Below are positions 1 through 12,060 of a stretch of 64,000 bases of DNA, in pieces. The notes beneath the pieces are model-generated. The model did not search any database, was not told the origin of the DNA, and saw only the letters and a program-made list of their open reading frames with translations. A program made the translations under genes and the position numbers. Positions within the stretch are counted from its first letter, which is position 1, and each line of letters starts with the position of its first letter. The DNA comes from Fistulifera solaris (lineage: Eukaryota > Bacillariophyta > Bacillariophyceae > Naviculales > Stauroneidaceae): positions 124,001 to 188,000 of the forward strand of contig AP026172.1 in the NCBI GenBank assembly GCA_030295235.1, read 5' to 3'.

Positions 1-419
1 TTCTCATTAATGTACTGAATGAGTAGCGGACACATTGATTCTTCTTTCATTGTTATAACGACAAAACTATCTTGAGGAGGTTTTCGGAACTTTTCAAAGT
101 CGATCGTTTTGTCAGGATACTTTTCTTGAGCCGCTTTCATCCAAGATGTGACCATTTTTGCCGTTTCTTTGTTCTTCATGAATTTCATGACATTATGCAC
201 AATCACTTTTCGATTTGAGAAATCCCAGTGTCGTTCGACTGTATTCTTTTCCGACGACTCTGTTTCCTTGACTTCCGATGCCGTCGTTTCTGCTAAAATG
301 GGCTCCTCTGTTGGGGACGAGGAAGACGCTACCGCATTCGCTCCTTCTTCCTGGTGTCCAATCTCCGCAGCAGTCAATTCCTCCATGATCTGAGTCATTT
401 GCTGTTTGACTTCTTTCAT
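1..419 (-). CDS. TRM2/TRMT2A-like tRNA methyltransferase N-terminal part (cut by window)
   Basis: An open frame runs leftward from an ATG at 419 off the window edge, giving about 139 residues. After an acidic, Glu/Ser-rich start there is a compact segment with the order KVIVHNVMKFM, a lysine-rich helix, then FRKPPQDSFVVITM. That pattern resembles the RRM-like region before the methyltransferase domain in TRMT2A-type tRNA uracil-5 methyltransferases. The catalytic domain would lie outside the window, so the assignment is tentative. A pyrimidine-rich tract ending in CAG (minus strand, about 451-470) lies just upstream of the ATG and looks like a 3' splice site, so an upstream exon is possible. 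I could not identify that exon. Confidence 0.4.
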   Translation of the reverse strand, partial: MKEVKQQMTQIMEELTAAEIGHQEEGANAVASSSSPTEEPILAETTASEVKETESSEKNTVERHWDFSNRKVIVHNVMKFMKNKETAKMVTSWMKAAQEKYPDKTIDFEKFRKPPQDSFVVITMKEESMCPLLIQYINE

Positions 420-1163
420 GCAGAAACGACTGTTTTGAAGAGTTTGATTGCTGAAAAAGAAAGAAATAACTTTTGCGATGCTTCGTTTTTGTTGTTATTG
501 GTAGCGATGGAGCTTTTTCTTGGTGTGGCGAAACGATGTTCTCGTTTTGTGATTCCAAATTCCTTGGTTCAATATAGGTTAAAGTGTTGACGACGACGAC
601 TCTCTTTCACCACGGCACGGCTGCATTGCGAGCCACATTGCAATTTATTCTCTTTTTACTTTACTCGATTGTTGAGCTGCACTTGTGCGGATCACAATGC
701 AGTTACGTTTAATAGCATTTACAAAAGCACCACCAATCATCTTGTCCGATCCTTGTGAATCGCTTTCGCCTTATCTTACTATACCTGGTAGAATTAAAAT
801 GTTTCTTCTCGCGTCACCACGACTGCATTTCAGTCATGAAATCTTCGTGCGGGACCGGTACTAAAAGGATCTGTGTTTCAATGATCCGGGAGACACGACA
901 GATACTTGTAGTCTACTGTCTACAAAAAGACACGCGCGATGCGATGAAGCAAAATTAGGCGCAAAAAAAACGCAATAGAAGAACACGACAAAAAAGCAAC
1001 CATCAATTGCTCATCATTACAAGCAAAACGATCCATTACGAAAGCTCTCTGGCCCTTTCAAGTGCATTTCCTTACGCATATTTTGTTCTGATTAGACGAT
1101 TGCGCACCGAGTAGATTGATTTTGAGCGAACAATAAAGAAAGAAACGAAATATTCGAAACAGA
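420..1163. other. Intergenic region between divergent genes
   Basis: This is the shared upstream region of the TRM2-like gene (-) and the PHD protein (+). Short open frames here show no family pattern. It carries one copy of the recurrent palindrome (818-838, arms CACGACTG / CAGTCATG) and a GACCGGTAC motif near 853. The possible 3' splice site of the left gene lies at about 451-470. I see nothing else. Confidence 0.6.
818..838. repeat. Recurrent palindrome copy 1
   Basis: Arms CACGACTG and CAGTCATG around CATTT. It belongs to a family of intergenic copies with core TGACTG-N5-CAGTCA. Confidence 0.55.
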
Positions 1164-4100
1164 ATGGTGGACGACATGTCAAAGACAAACGCGATTGTTG
1201 GTCCCGTCAGTCATGACGACAAAAACAACAGTCAGGAAGACCTCAAATCCATTAACCTCTTAATGTTGGATGAAAGGTCGATTACATCAACTACTTCTTC
1301 TTGCACTTGGTCAGACGCACAGGTCGTGAATGCATTGCGAAAAAAGAAAATGTCTCCGGCGACACAAACACTTTATCAGTTGTCACAAACAGTCGATCAA
1401 CTTGATTTACTTTGTAACAACTCGGTAATCGACTCTCCGGCTCAACGCAACGTTCGGTGCCCTCCCGAGTTCTCGCAGTATGAATTTTCGGTCGCGGCGA
1501 TTCTCGCAAATGCGGCGCAGTCGAAACATGAAAACGAATCCTATTACGAGAACGATGAAGAGGAAACACAGCTACAGCAAGACGAAAATGTGTCGAATCA
1601 AAAGAAAAGAAAGGGAGACAACTCACTGCTTTTCGACACGAGTTCTGTTTTGGTCCAAGCAGCCAAGGCACCGCGTCGTCGTGAAACGACTACGGAAAGC
1701 AACCGCAAGGTCGACGTACAAAAGAAACCATCGCGTGTGAAGCACAAAGTGCAGAAAAGCCAACCAAGTCAGCGCATTGTCAGCAAAGAGAAAAAACAAT
1801 CTGCTGCGCAATCGTCGACGCTGCCCAAAAAAGAATCCGCAGGGGTCGTATCGGAGTCAAAGCGTCGAAAAGTGGCGGGAAAGCGCCTCATCAAAGTGTT
1901 TCAGTCCATGCGACAAGCCGCGGAAGCAGAAGGGACCCATCACGGACACATTAAGCGACTCATCGAGTCGGGAGTTGTCACAAACGGCTGTGTTTGGAAA
2001 TATCAGCAACAGTTGTCGTCGATTTCTACTGCTGCCGAGTCCCAGAAGGAAACTAAAGCGAGAAAAGAAATCAGCCCCAAGAACACAAAACAGAAAGCCG
2101 TGTCGACAGCGAAAAGTAGTGCGAGAGTTCGTTCTTCGACTAAAGCACATTTTCCGGTCCCAGCCATCCAGCCAAAGAGAACACCGGTCAAACGCCCGAG
2201 TCCTCATCAACATCCCAAATCTAAAAGTGTTCAGCGGTTGAAAAACGACGGATCGGTAGCAAGAACGTTTCCTTCCATGCTACAAGCTTCTTTGATTACA
2301 GATATCAGTCGTCGAACTATTCGTGATTGTATCAAAGATCGTAACGAAAGAGACACAGATGGCTTTGGGTGGCGTTTGATGGAAACGGGAGACGAATTAT
2401 CTCCAGTAAACAGTGCGAACCAAGAGAAGACGGATCGATCACCAGACGACGAAGAAGTACCAAAAGATGCATCCAGTGACCAACTCCCAGCTTCGAAAAC
2501 ATCAAAGGCCACAGCAAACAAGAACGGTGAAAGAGGATCCCCTAATCAAGCTCTGGGCGATGACTGGAACGAAAAGAAAGCTTCAGATAGAAAAGAAAAA
2601 GCAATTCGATCAGTAGACGATTATCAAGAAGAAAATGTGCATCCCAAAAAACAAGCTCCGTCGGCGAGTCAAGCCAAGGCCGCAGTTGCCAAAACAAGTG
2701 AAAGTGTCTCTCCATTTTCAGCAATGGACAAGGTTAGCAAAAGAAGAAGCTTTTAAAAAGAGACGAGAAAGCAAACCGATCAGTAGAAGTAGAGCAGGAA
2801 GAAGAGGCGCCAACAAAGAAACAAGCTTCGTCGACGAGGAATGCAAAGGTAGGAGAAGAGAGCATAGGTGATCGCGTGAACAGCATCAACGCTCCTGACA
2901 ACGAACTGTCCGAACAAAGTCAAGATAAGCCAGAACTTCCATTTGATATACTTTTCGTCGACATCACTTCGACTGGCAAAATTGGATTGATGATTCGCAG
3001 CGTTTTCCCGAATAAACAAGTTCGCCTTTCCGTAGAAAAGTCAACGTCACTAAAAGTACACGAATACATCAAAGGATGCATCGTGGAATCTGTGAGGGAT
3101 GAAAGTCATTGCGGAAAAGTAGGCATTCGAGCTGAGGACAACTTGTTTCTTGTCGAAAAAATCGACGGGCATCGAGTGCTGAATGGAAACTACGACAAGA
3201 TCCTTCGGGCAGCCAGAAGTGAAGAAAGACCGATCAACCTTTGCATCGCGCGGCCTATTGTCGAGAAGCTCACATCGAAGATACAATCAGACACCGCACC
3301 AATAGAAACGAGTGCAAGGTCAAAATCAGAAGTGCCACAGTCGAAATCGGACTACGATGCCCCGTATTGTGCTTTGTGTAACGGAGGCGAAATGAAACAT
3401 CAAGTTCATCATGCATGGTGCAAACTGAACCCCCAATTCCACAAATCCGGAGCCCATGAAGTTCTACGACGAGTTACGGAAGGGATGAAATTGGGCTGTA
3501 CGGTTTGTGGAGAAGAGTTCCGAACAGGTCGCATTCAGAAAAATTCGGTTCACACGTCATTGTGCAGAGAAAATCAGAAGGTAATTTTTGGCGTAGAGGA
3601 GTTACCGCAGCACTCCGAAGCACAGTCGAATGTGAAGCATAAGGAGAAGAAATTAAAAAGCTCACACCCCGCAGCAGCAGCCGTTGAGACGCGGAACACC
3701 AATGAACCAACACTTAAGACCAAGCGTGGTCGCAGTGTCAAAGTCTCCGACAAAATACGAACTTCGGGTGCATACTTGTCGGACATTGGTCGAGATGGCA
3801 GTGACACTTCAGAGGACTTGGAACCGCAACGGAAACGAAAACCGGTGAGCGCCCTTTTCCGAGCGAAGAGATCTCCTGAAGCTGTACAAGACACAGTGCG
3901 AAGCACGTCGGGCTCTATTCAAAGTACAAAAGCCGCCGCTTCAAATCGAAGAAGTGCAGTAGATGTACCACGCTCCAAACCTAAACCGTTGTCAAATGAT
4001 GCTAATGCCCCTTGCGTTTCAGGGACAGAAAATAAGCAGAATGCATCTTTTGCGGCAGATTACACATCTGCGAGCGATGCAGAGTATGACGAATCCGGAA

Positions 4101-5697
4101 AACTTGCAATAATATGGGAGCCGTGTCCCGATCCTTGGGGCCAAAAGGGATACGTCGAAGGTGATATCGTTGTATTTTCCAACAAGGCTGGTATTGGGAG
4201 TGTCGAGACGGCTTTGCCGTCACCAAGATTTGAAATCGATCCACTATCTGGGTCTTGTCGCTACAGGAAGACGCATCACACGCCGAATGAGGGTTTTCAT
4301 GCACTTCTGCTACAAAGGGATCCTCAGTGCACTTTGTCGTGGGGATTTTCCGTTCAGCGGCACGAATTCGGGGGTGCGTGCTTGGTGTCATCCGTCGAGC
4401 CTATGTCGCCTGCACATGCAGCAGTATGTATTTGTGATTGTGATTTATGCACCAACTAGAAAGAATTACATCTCACCAGCCCATTGGCTTGCCCAGGTGT
4501 TTGTTGGAGCACACCATGAAGAACCTTCGATCGCGGCGCTTCGAAAGAATGACATGATACTGACCATCGACGGAAAGGAAGTGGGAGGAATGACGGTCGA
4601 GTCATTTCATCTGGCACTGGAACTTGCAGGATCTGAACTAATTCTCGTTGTTTCCAAGGTACAAAGGCCTGTTAGACAATCCGAAAACTCAAGAACGTCG
4701 TCTTCTATCAAACCTCGACAAACATATCAATGATCCCAACCGCCTTCATTGGGCCGATATTGGAGCAAGCGATTCATCGGCTTTTCAAGAATATCGCAAA
4801 CCCAAGGAAACGGAGCTCATTCACTTGTCATCTCCACTAAGTAACGCGCAAGTCCAGCCAAAACTCACGCCACCTGATAGCAACTCCATCAAGAGTGCAG
4901 TCCACCCTACCGGCAATCGAATCCGGATGCCAATTCTGTCAAACATGGCGAAAGAAAGAAAAGACCCGCCGATCACCAAGACAAACGTAAAAGACAGTTG
5001 CTCTCTTCCATCCATCAACAAGGTAGAGAATATTGCCGATCATGAGGAGGAGTCGACTCGTCGGAGTGACCAAGAAAGCGAAAGCGATTCTGAAATATCC
5101 AGTGTTGAACCGACTGATTTGCGATCCGTCCTGGACGAAGATTCCAGCAACAACGATGAATTTAGAGAAGATGGTAACGCCTGGTGCGGTTGTGTTTGCG
5201 GAAAAGAGCATCCAGCGAGGGGCAACTACTTCTGGATTCAATGTGAAGCGTGCTGTTCATGCTTTAATGTCTACCAAAAATGTGTTGGGTTCGGCAAGAA
5301 AGAGGCAGAAAACATCGAGCGATGGGCTTGTTGGGCATGTGGAGAGAGCATGTCGTTAGAAAGGAGTGACAAGTTGTCGGCCGGACCACAGAAACCTCAG
5401 CCGTTGAAACCCAAGCGGAAGCAACCGATCTCCGAAAAAGCAGCGCGTGACGTCGATATCGAGTCGATCGAATCCTCCGACGACGAAATCGTCCCCCAGC
5501 AAATCCATAATGTCGGTAGCCTCGTGTTTATACGAGAACACGCTTGGTCGGGTGTCAATAATCCAGAAGGAATTGCTCGCGTCACAGGAGTCCGGATGGA
5601 CGAGGAGGACGGGCGAGTGTACGACGTCAAATACATTGTTGGGCGATCGTCCAAGGGCGTTTTTGCGCGATACATCACGCCCCATACCTTTGACTAG
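1164..5697 (+). CDS. Large multidomain nuclear protein: NUMOD/IENR-like repeats, two PDZ-like domains, PHD finger, C-terminal chromatin-type domain
   Basis: I assemble one gene of roughly 1,430 residues from three frames. The basic, disordered N-terminal half has two helix-turn-helix-like repeats (FQSMRQAAEAEG and FPSMLQASLITD regions, about 245-285 and 370-410) resembling IENR/NUMOD motifs. Next come a PDZ-like domain (2936-3250), a Cys/His cluster (3364-3570), a second PDZ-like domain (about 4290-4650), a PHD finger (WCGCVCG, WIQCEAC, WACWAC; 5180-5350) and a C-terminal module (REHAWSGVNNPEGIARV, YDVKYIVG) common in diatom chromatin proteins. An intron at 4424-4496 rejoins the second PDZ. 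Near 2751-2760 (TTTTAAAAA) the frame slips by one base. The repeat RSVDDYQEE/PKKQA on one side and RSVEVEQEE/TKKQA on the other shows both sides are coding. A further frame change after 4658 is probably an intron ending near 4806. The role is probably chromatin reading; the partner is unknown. Confidence 0.65.
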
Positions 5698-6416
5698 TTG
5701 ATTTCGACCTGAACATGGCAAAGCAGCGGTAGTATCAAATGTAATAAGTCGGTTAGTCTATACTCAAGTACCTTTTTATACGTCCTCTTCGATCTTATGT
5801 GCTTTGTGCTGATGAAATGTTTGCTTACATCTTGTCACATCGCAGTCGGTGCGACTTGAAACGATATCTCTAAGGAGGGCAAGTGACGCACGCTAAAGAT
5901 GCTGCGTGTGGATCGAAGATACCAGTACTAGTCTTTAAGTAAAATTAATCGTTACATAGTCACACCCGTCCTAGTCACACAATCATACTTTGTTAGTAAA
6001 GTGTACTTGTACTTTTTTTGTGTTGTGTCGGCCAATGAATGGGCGGTGCGATGAACAGACGACAAACGGCGCGGCAAGCAAGCAAGTAAGCGCTGCCTCA
6101 CGCTCACCGCTCACGCCTCTCACAACTCACAACATACACAGCCTTTCTTTCCTCTTGTAACGATCTGCTGGTTGTTGTTGCGGTAGTAATTTTCACTTCT
6201 TTCTGCCGCGCATTCTCGTCGTTACTTCAGAACACAAGTTAGAAAGGTCCTGGCCACGATCCTTTGCTGAACTCATGTTTTGAAGTGTAAAGCGCTGTTA
6301 GAAGTTCGAAAAACAAGAAATCATCGCCGCTGTGCCGTTCCTTATTTACTGTGCATTTGATAGCGAAAAACAAATCAATACGCCGTATCTCTCTTTCCAA
6401 GCGGTGTGTTTGAAGA
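5698..6416. other. Intergenic region
   Basis: There is no convincing open frame. The stretch 6060-6140 is rich in CTCAC/CAAGCAAG repeats, and the last 200 bases are a typical AT-richer leader before LSM12. I see nothing that can be named. Confidence 0.6.
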
Positions 6417-7103
6417 ATGGCTACAACTAACGGCGCTAAGAATGCGGCAACTCCGTCAACAGCTCGCTTGGAAGCACGCTACCCCGTGAACACCTCGTGG
6501 GAGTTTGTGCTACAGTCGCAGGAGACAGTAGAGGGAATTATCTATTGCACCGATGACATGTCACAAACCGTCGTTCTGCAGACGGCACTATCTCATACTG
6601 TCCTAGCGTCGGAAATCAGATTGATTCACGCGGCGCATATTGTTCGAGCCACGCAGCAAAGACGGAAGACGCCACGGAAGGCATTCCGTTGTCGGCTCCG
6701 TTACCCAAAATTCAGAAGAAGGTACTCGAGGAACGAGAAAAAAAAGCGCTCAAAAGTGCAGAGGAGAGTCTTCGGCACATTAATGAAAAGGTGTGTGGGA
6801 ATGATTGCTGGTCTACGTCGTCGTTCCCTGCTGCAACACAATGCTCACTCTCTTTTCTCTATTTGTTATCCAAATCAGACTACTCCCAAAGGCCAAATTG
6901 TGTTTGATAAGCTGCTAAAAGCGTGCAGTGAAGCTGTTTGGAAAGGCGAATCCATCTTGGTACTCGGTCAAGTGCAAGTAGATCCACCGTACGGTCCGGA
7001 ACATTGCAAAATCTTGCAGAAAAATGCCTCGGGCAAGAAATCCTTGGACGACGGTAGCTTGGAACGCATTCAGAAGATTGTTGCCGCAGTCTCTTTATCA
7101 TGA
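6417..7103 (+). CDS. LSM12: LSM12 homologue (LSm domain plus AD domain)
   Basis: The corrected product is about 199 residues, close to human LSM12. Residues about 20-80 form an LSm fold (WEFVLQSQETVEGIIYCTDD, then SEIRLIHAAHI). A basic helix with EEREKKALKSAEESLRHINEK leads into the C-terminal AD domain (TPKGQIVFDKLLKAC, VQVDPPYGPEHCK, ERIQKIVAAV). An intron at 6791-6878 joins INEK to TTPKGQ in phase. Before it, the frame must gain one base at the AAA run 6658-6660; with it the sequence reads ATQQKTEDATEGIPLSAPL, so I take this as an assembly deletion. LSM12 proteins bind RNA and ataxin-2 and act in mRNA or tRNA metabolism; no more specific role can be read here. Confidence 0.85.
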   Translation: MATTNGAKNAATPSTARLEARYPVNTSWEFVLQSQETVEGIIYCTDDMSQTVVLQTALSHTVLASEIRLIHAAHIVRATQQRRKTPRKAFRCRLRYPKFRRRYSRNEKKKRSKVQRRVFGTLMKRCVGMIAGLRRRSLLQHNAHSLFSICYPNQTTPKGQIVFDKLLKACSEAVWKGESILVLGQVQVDPPYGPEHCKILQKNASGKKSLDDGSLERIQKIVAAVSLS

Positions 7104-7209
7104 GCGCGTTAGAGATAAACACAAAAGTGTAAAGGGCAAAGATTCTTCTTTTTAACTTCTAGTCTATTGTTCGATTTTGTTCGTAATGAGGTTGGGGCAC
7201 AGCATGCAG

Positions 7210-8249
7210 TCAGTGCGACAGAGCTGCTGCCTGCATTCGACTATAGTGCTCCGTACTGGTCAGCTGTTCAATCAGCACAGCATCGGAAGCGACCCAGGAC
7301 TGGTGATTTTTAGCGTCGTTGTCGTCGAGATGATTGGATATCTCGATTTCTCGGGGCGACAAATCAATATTCAATATTGTCAAACTCGAGTTGGGAATGG
7401 AGAGTGCGGGAACACCATTCTTGTTTTCAAAGCGTGCGTCGGGATGTTGTCGCAGTCTTTGCGTGCCCAGCAATCGTTCCAAAAAGATGCGCAACAAACC
7501 AGAATGCGAGATTACCAATACGTTAAGTACTTTGTCACCATCATTTGGGGTATCTTTGCTATCGTTGTCGCTATTATCCGGCACTACGTACCCACTCTCT
7601 TGCGCAGCATCTTCCATGACTTCGTCCAACCAGTCCGATACTCGACTCCATCCTTCCCCGGGTGTCTCGAACAGTGGAATCGGATCCATGATCCCCAAAC
7701 GCTCGCGTTCCGAAAAGGCTTCCATTTCCGACAATACTTTGGGTAAGCCTTCCCGAGCACCACGAGCCAGTTCTCGTAATCGCGGCTTGAAACGAACCGG
7801 TAGTATAGGAGAGTGTTTGTCGATAATCAATTGCGCTGTGTGCTGGGCTCGTGGAAGATCGGAGGAATAGATTCGCCAAAACGAACGATTACTTTCAGCG
7901 AGTTGCTCGCCCAGCGCTTTCGCTTGCTCCACGCCTTTGACTGTGAGTGGCTGTAATCATCCATAAAAGAAGAAATTAGCAGTTTATGTGCGAGCTGTAG
8001 ACACGTTGATTCATCAAACGCACCGAATCCGATTGCCCAATGACAATTTTTTTGAACGTTCGATTCCGTTTCTCCATGACGGATCAGATACAAGCGAAGA
8101 GATAAGCGACGTTGGGTTTGTTGCTTTTGCGGTTGAGACGTTGACAGATGCGGAACGGCATCGGATGACATTATAGCATAAAGGCCGATAAGTAAGAATA
8201 GCTTACAAGTCGCCCAATTCCGACGAAAAGGCACTCTTTCGACTTGCAT
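7210..8249 (-). CDS. Histidine phosphatase (phosphoglycerate mutase-like), membrane-anchored or secreted
   Basis: The corrected product is about 321 residues. The family signature YLIRHGETESNVQK carries the catalytic His. Further signs are the SDLPRAQHTAQ helix, the GEGWSRVSDWL segment and the second catalytic His in LVISHSGLLRI. An intron at 7951-8023 joins IGQSDS to PLTVKGVEQAKAL, the family's usual order. This join works only if the T7 run at 8047-8053 is really six bases, so I read one inserted base. The N-terminus has a hydrophobic stretch (KLFLLIGLYAIM, about residues 16-27), suggesting a signal anchor or organelle targeting. The substrate cannot be told from the sequence; fructose bisphosphatase-like and phosphoglycerate mutase-like enzymes share these motifs. 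Confidence 0.82.
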
Positions 8250-8761
8250 GTAAAGCAGCGATTGAGGATTAACCAGTATTAAAAAGGTAGCTTCAAATGC
8301 GAGATAAGTAACAAGAAAGAGGGTACCAGTACCTCCCTCGGAATAATCAACTCGTTTACTTGGCTATCATTTTTGTCGTTTTGCGTTCAAGACTCGGAAT
8401 GGATTTCCAGTCACGCCAAAAGGTCGCCTACATTGTACGACTACAGTGCACGGTGAGCTGCATGATATTCGAAAAGAAACGACGACTGAAAAAGTAAGTA
8501 AGCAGGCCTTGCAAATCGTAGTTTGCTAGAAGTTGAACGCATCTTATTTGTGCAATCTATTTTGATATAGAAGGAACATAGACTACGTCTAACTTCGATA
8601 TCGTGCGGCGTTTTTTTCACTCAACACTCAACCTCCTGTCATTGTTCTGGTTAAAGGGTTAAAGGTTCGTCCAACCGTGTTATCTTTAACCCTAAATAGT
8701 GAGTGAAAGTTATCCCTATCCCTACGAGTTTGGCGTCGATTTCTGAACGCTGCTTTTTATT
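8250..8761. other. Bidirectional intergenic region with a telomere-like inverted repeat
   Basis: This is the upstream DNA of the divergent phosphatase and GLE1 genes. At about 8655-8695 GGGTTAAAG and CTTTAACCC face each other across a 20-base spacer, followed by CCTAA. A half-copy of the recurrent palindrome (GGATTTCCAGTCACG, 8401-8415) is also present. No gene is visible. Confidence 0.55.
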
Positions 8762-11700
8762 GTGATTGTAATGCGAGCCAAAGCCAAAAACCTTGTTTAT
8801 GTAGTTTTGAATCCGCAAAAGGGTGGACCATTCCCTTTTAAACTGGGCAACATGGTTCGAATTTGCTTAGAAGATGAGACTTTCGATGATTCACTCCTCA
8901 ACAATGCCGAGTGGAATGTCTTGGAGACACCCAAACGGCGCAACGTCATACGTGAGCACACCCATCTTCATGAAAAGGAAGAAATAGCCGACGATGAACC
9001 TCTTCATCCTTTGGGATTTTCTTCACCCTCCTCGCAGGATCGAACGCGTTATTCTATGGAGGAAGAAGACGAAGAATCCTTGTTACGGTACAAACTGCAA
9101 TGGGGATATTTAAATGTCCGCAAGAATCAGCATCACCAGGATAAAACCACAGAGTGGATCACATCGAATGCGACGCAACATTATCCACCGTTGTATTCGT
9201 ATTTGGATGCCGAAACAGCTCCCACTTCGGCATTGTTGCGTTACGATTACCAGCAGAAACGTCATCAACAGGATTCTTCATCCGAAGATCCGATGGAGAA
9301 AATTACCATGTTATTGAAAGCATCCTGTGTGATTGTAGATGAAACTACTTTGTTATCACCAATTCGAGAAATTGAATCGATTCAGCAACAAATGATTCTA
9401 CCGCAACATGTACAGCAGCAGCGGGATTCTAAGATTCAACAACGCGTGGAACGCTATCGAGCCAAATTTGCGCGCGAGCAAGAAGAAGCGGCCCAGGCAT
9501 TAGCAAGTCTCTTGCAGCGTCAAGAAGCCAAAGCTCTGGAGATAGAGGAAGAACAGAAGCGATCGCAAGAGGAACAAGAGCGACAACAGCAAGCAGAAGA
9601 AAACGAAAAAAGGATTCAGGAAGCAAAACTGCACGAGCAAAAAGAGGAACAAGCCAGGGCAGCCAAGGAAGCGGCCAAGCAACAGGAAGAGCGACAAAGA
9701 GAAGCTTTGATGCAGAAAAGTCAAGAACCCGAGTACATTGGACGCGCTAAGAAACTTGTAGCCGAATTGGTACAGGTACGAGCATCTGTAGAGTCATTTG
9801 AAACATCCAAGGCAGTCAGCAAGCGGCGACTGGGTGTAAAGAAAGTTGCAAATGGAAAGGTCAATACGTTGACCGAAGATGCAGGCAAGGTTCGCAGTGT
9901 GGCTGCCGAAGTATCACAAGCTATTTCTGTATCAAGGGCCGAAGATGCAGAAGCAAAGCAAAGACTAGAGGCACAGGACCCGTCCGTCTCTGTTGAAATG
10001 ACTCGAGGCAAGCGCTACTTCTTGGACTTTTTATGCAGTAAAGCCATTGTTCGTGCACAGGCAGATGGATTCAATGGGTAAGTAGACACAGAATAATGCG
10101 AAACGGTCGAGTTTGTTTTGTAACTAAATTTATTTTAACAGACAACGCGGGGACGGGTTTCCATTGGCTTGTATGCTAACGCTTGTATCCGTCGACAACA
10201 AAGACATCAATCCGATTCTGGCAGCCCATATCTACACTGTATGTCCCGTGGCCATTCCGACACTTCCATCACCCGCAAAAGATGCTTCCGAAGATGAATT
10301 CATGGAAAGCCTGGGGATGCTCAGGGAGAAGAATGGAGAATTCGAGACGTTTGAAAAGTTTCTTTCACGGACAGAGGTAAGTTGCAAGAATACAAACATT
10401 GTTGTTCGTTAAATCAACGCTCTGACATTGATATTTACAGGGCATTATATCACTTATGGCAAACATAATGTCAGTGCAGCCATCAACGCATACGTTGATG
10501 GGTGGGAATGAAGGAGCAGTGAAATGGCTGTCTCGATTTTTAAAGTTACTCCCCGAAGCGCCAACTGCACCTCTCCCACTTTTAACAGCCCCCGTTCTTG
10601 ATGCATTCTTATCAGGCGCTGGTCATATGCTGGCAAACGTCCACGGGGAACGGTTCCGACAGTATCTTGACCTTATCTCAAATGATATTTTAAGTCGACT
10701 AGATGTTGGACCGATCGGAAAACCATCATCGATACGTTTGAAAAAAGACGATTGAAGGAGGATTTGAGAAATTTAAATCAGAGCTACCATCCAAAGCAAT
10801 TGCAGAGCTCTACCTTGCTGGGAGATCTGCAAGTAGCCAAGCATCGCACATTCTTCCGACACTATCTGTTTCACAGAAACTTATGGGACATTCTCCTTCT
10901 CAGCGACAATCCTCATCTTCATCATGGGCTTCGCCTTTCGGACCAGCAAGTGGACGATCCTCGCAAAGCTCGAATACATTTGGAGGCACATCTAGTACCA
11001 GTAGCAGCAATAGAGCTTCGTTCGGCGGACTCGGCAGCAACCAATCTGCTTTTGGATCCTCGACGACTAGTGGTAACTTACAAAATTCATTTGGAGGCCA
11101 GAACAGCAGTAGTCAGACCAAGTCGCCTTTTGGATTAGTATCCAACACCAAGCAGAGCCCATTCGAAAGTTCCGCAAACACCAACAGCAATCAGTCACCA
11201 TTTAGAGCACCTAGTGCCCAGCCAACGTTCGTCAGCCCTTTCGGCGCGACTAGTGGTAATAACCAATCCCCTTTCGGCGCGGCTACAAATTCGTTCGGAA
11301 ATCACCTCTCGCAGCAAGAGTTCGGCATGGACGAGGATAGCGGAGGATCTGCACAACAATCAGGCGGAATGTTTGGAGGTTCCGCTTCTGCTGCTTCTCC
11401 TTTTGGTAGTTCCAGTTTAGCATTTGGCGCTTCCGCAAATGCTACACCTTTTGGTGAACCGAAAACTGCAAACTCTCCCTTCGGGAATTCTTTTGCTGGG
11501 TCATCGCCATTAGGTGGCACAACATCGGCCCCCTCCATGACGAACTTGAATTCGAAACCCTTTGGCCAGTCATCACCCTTTGGACAATCGAATTCATCTC
11601 CGTTCGGTTCTTCCGGACAATCTGGAGGCGTTTTTGGAGCTGGATCGACATCCTCAACGCCTTTTGGCTCTACTTCGTCATCAAATACCAATCCATTTGG

Positions 11701-11979
11701 AGCGCCTTCTCAATCTGGGCCTTTCAACAATGCTGGGCCATTTAACCGACCCATTCATCGTAAAAACAACAATGGAGGTAAATCTATTTGCAAATTTTTT
11801 GCCCAAGGACGGTGTCGATTTGGCGACAATTGCCGCTTTTCCCACGACACGGGAGGCGGCGGCGGGGAGGAGGCTTTGCTCCAAACAACAATCCTTTCGG
11901 CGGAGGTCAGTCGAATTTTTTTGGAAGTAGCAACAACTCTTTTCAAGCAAACATGCCGTTTGGCGGACCGCGTCGATAA
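8762..11979 (+). CDS. GLE1: GLE1 mRNA-export factor apparently fused to an FG-repeat/CCCH nucleoporin (NUP42-like)
   Basis: The corrected product is about 1,029 residues. Residues 1-220 are divergent. Residues about 220-330 form a Glu/Gln-rich coiled coil. The GLE1 C-terminal helical domain follows (RGKRYFLDFLCSKAIVRAQ, HIYTVCPVAIPTLP, GGNEGAVKWLSRFLKLLP, HGERFRQYLDLI). Introns at 10078-10141 and 10377-10440 (64 nt each) splice in phase. In the raw sequence the frame ends at 10755 right after the A6 run 10741-10746. With five A's it continues as LKKTIEGGFEKFKSELPSK into some 25 FG motifs (PFG, SAFG, SPFG; 10900-11750), then a CCCH finger (CKFFAQGRCRFGDNCRFSH; 11788-11845) and a GFG tail. A second slip at G4 11864-11867 must be repaired to reach the tail and stop at 11979. 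If the first slip is real, GLE1 and the FG protein (ATG 10883) are separate genes. Confidence 0.72.
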
Positions 11980-12060
11980 GTATCGTAATAACTGAAAGAT
12001 TACGGCTACATTACAAACTCTATTTTAAACTTTTAGCATGGTATTTAAACACCATTAACG

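Noticed and set aside
451-470. A 20-base intron in the TRM2-like gene
   Set aside because: It is too short for a spliceosomal intron; only the 3' end looks like a splice site.
6640-6690. A very short intron in LSM12 in place of an error
   Set aside because: No GT-AG pair of workable size exists; one added A in the AAA run restores the frame simply.
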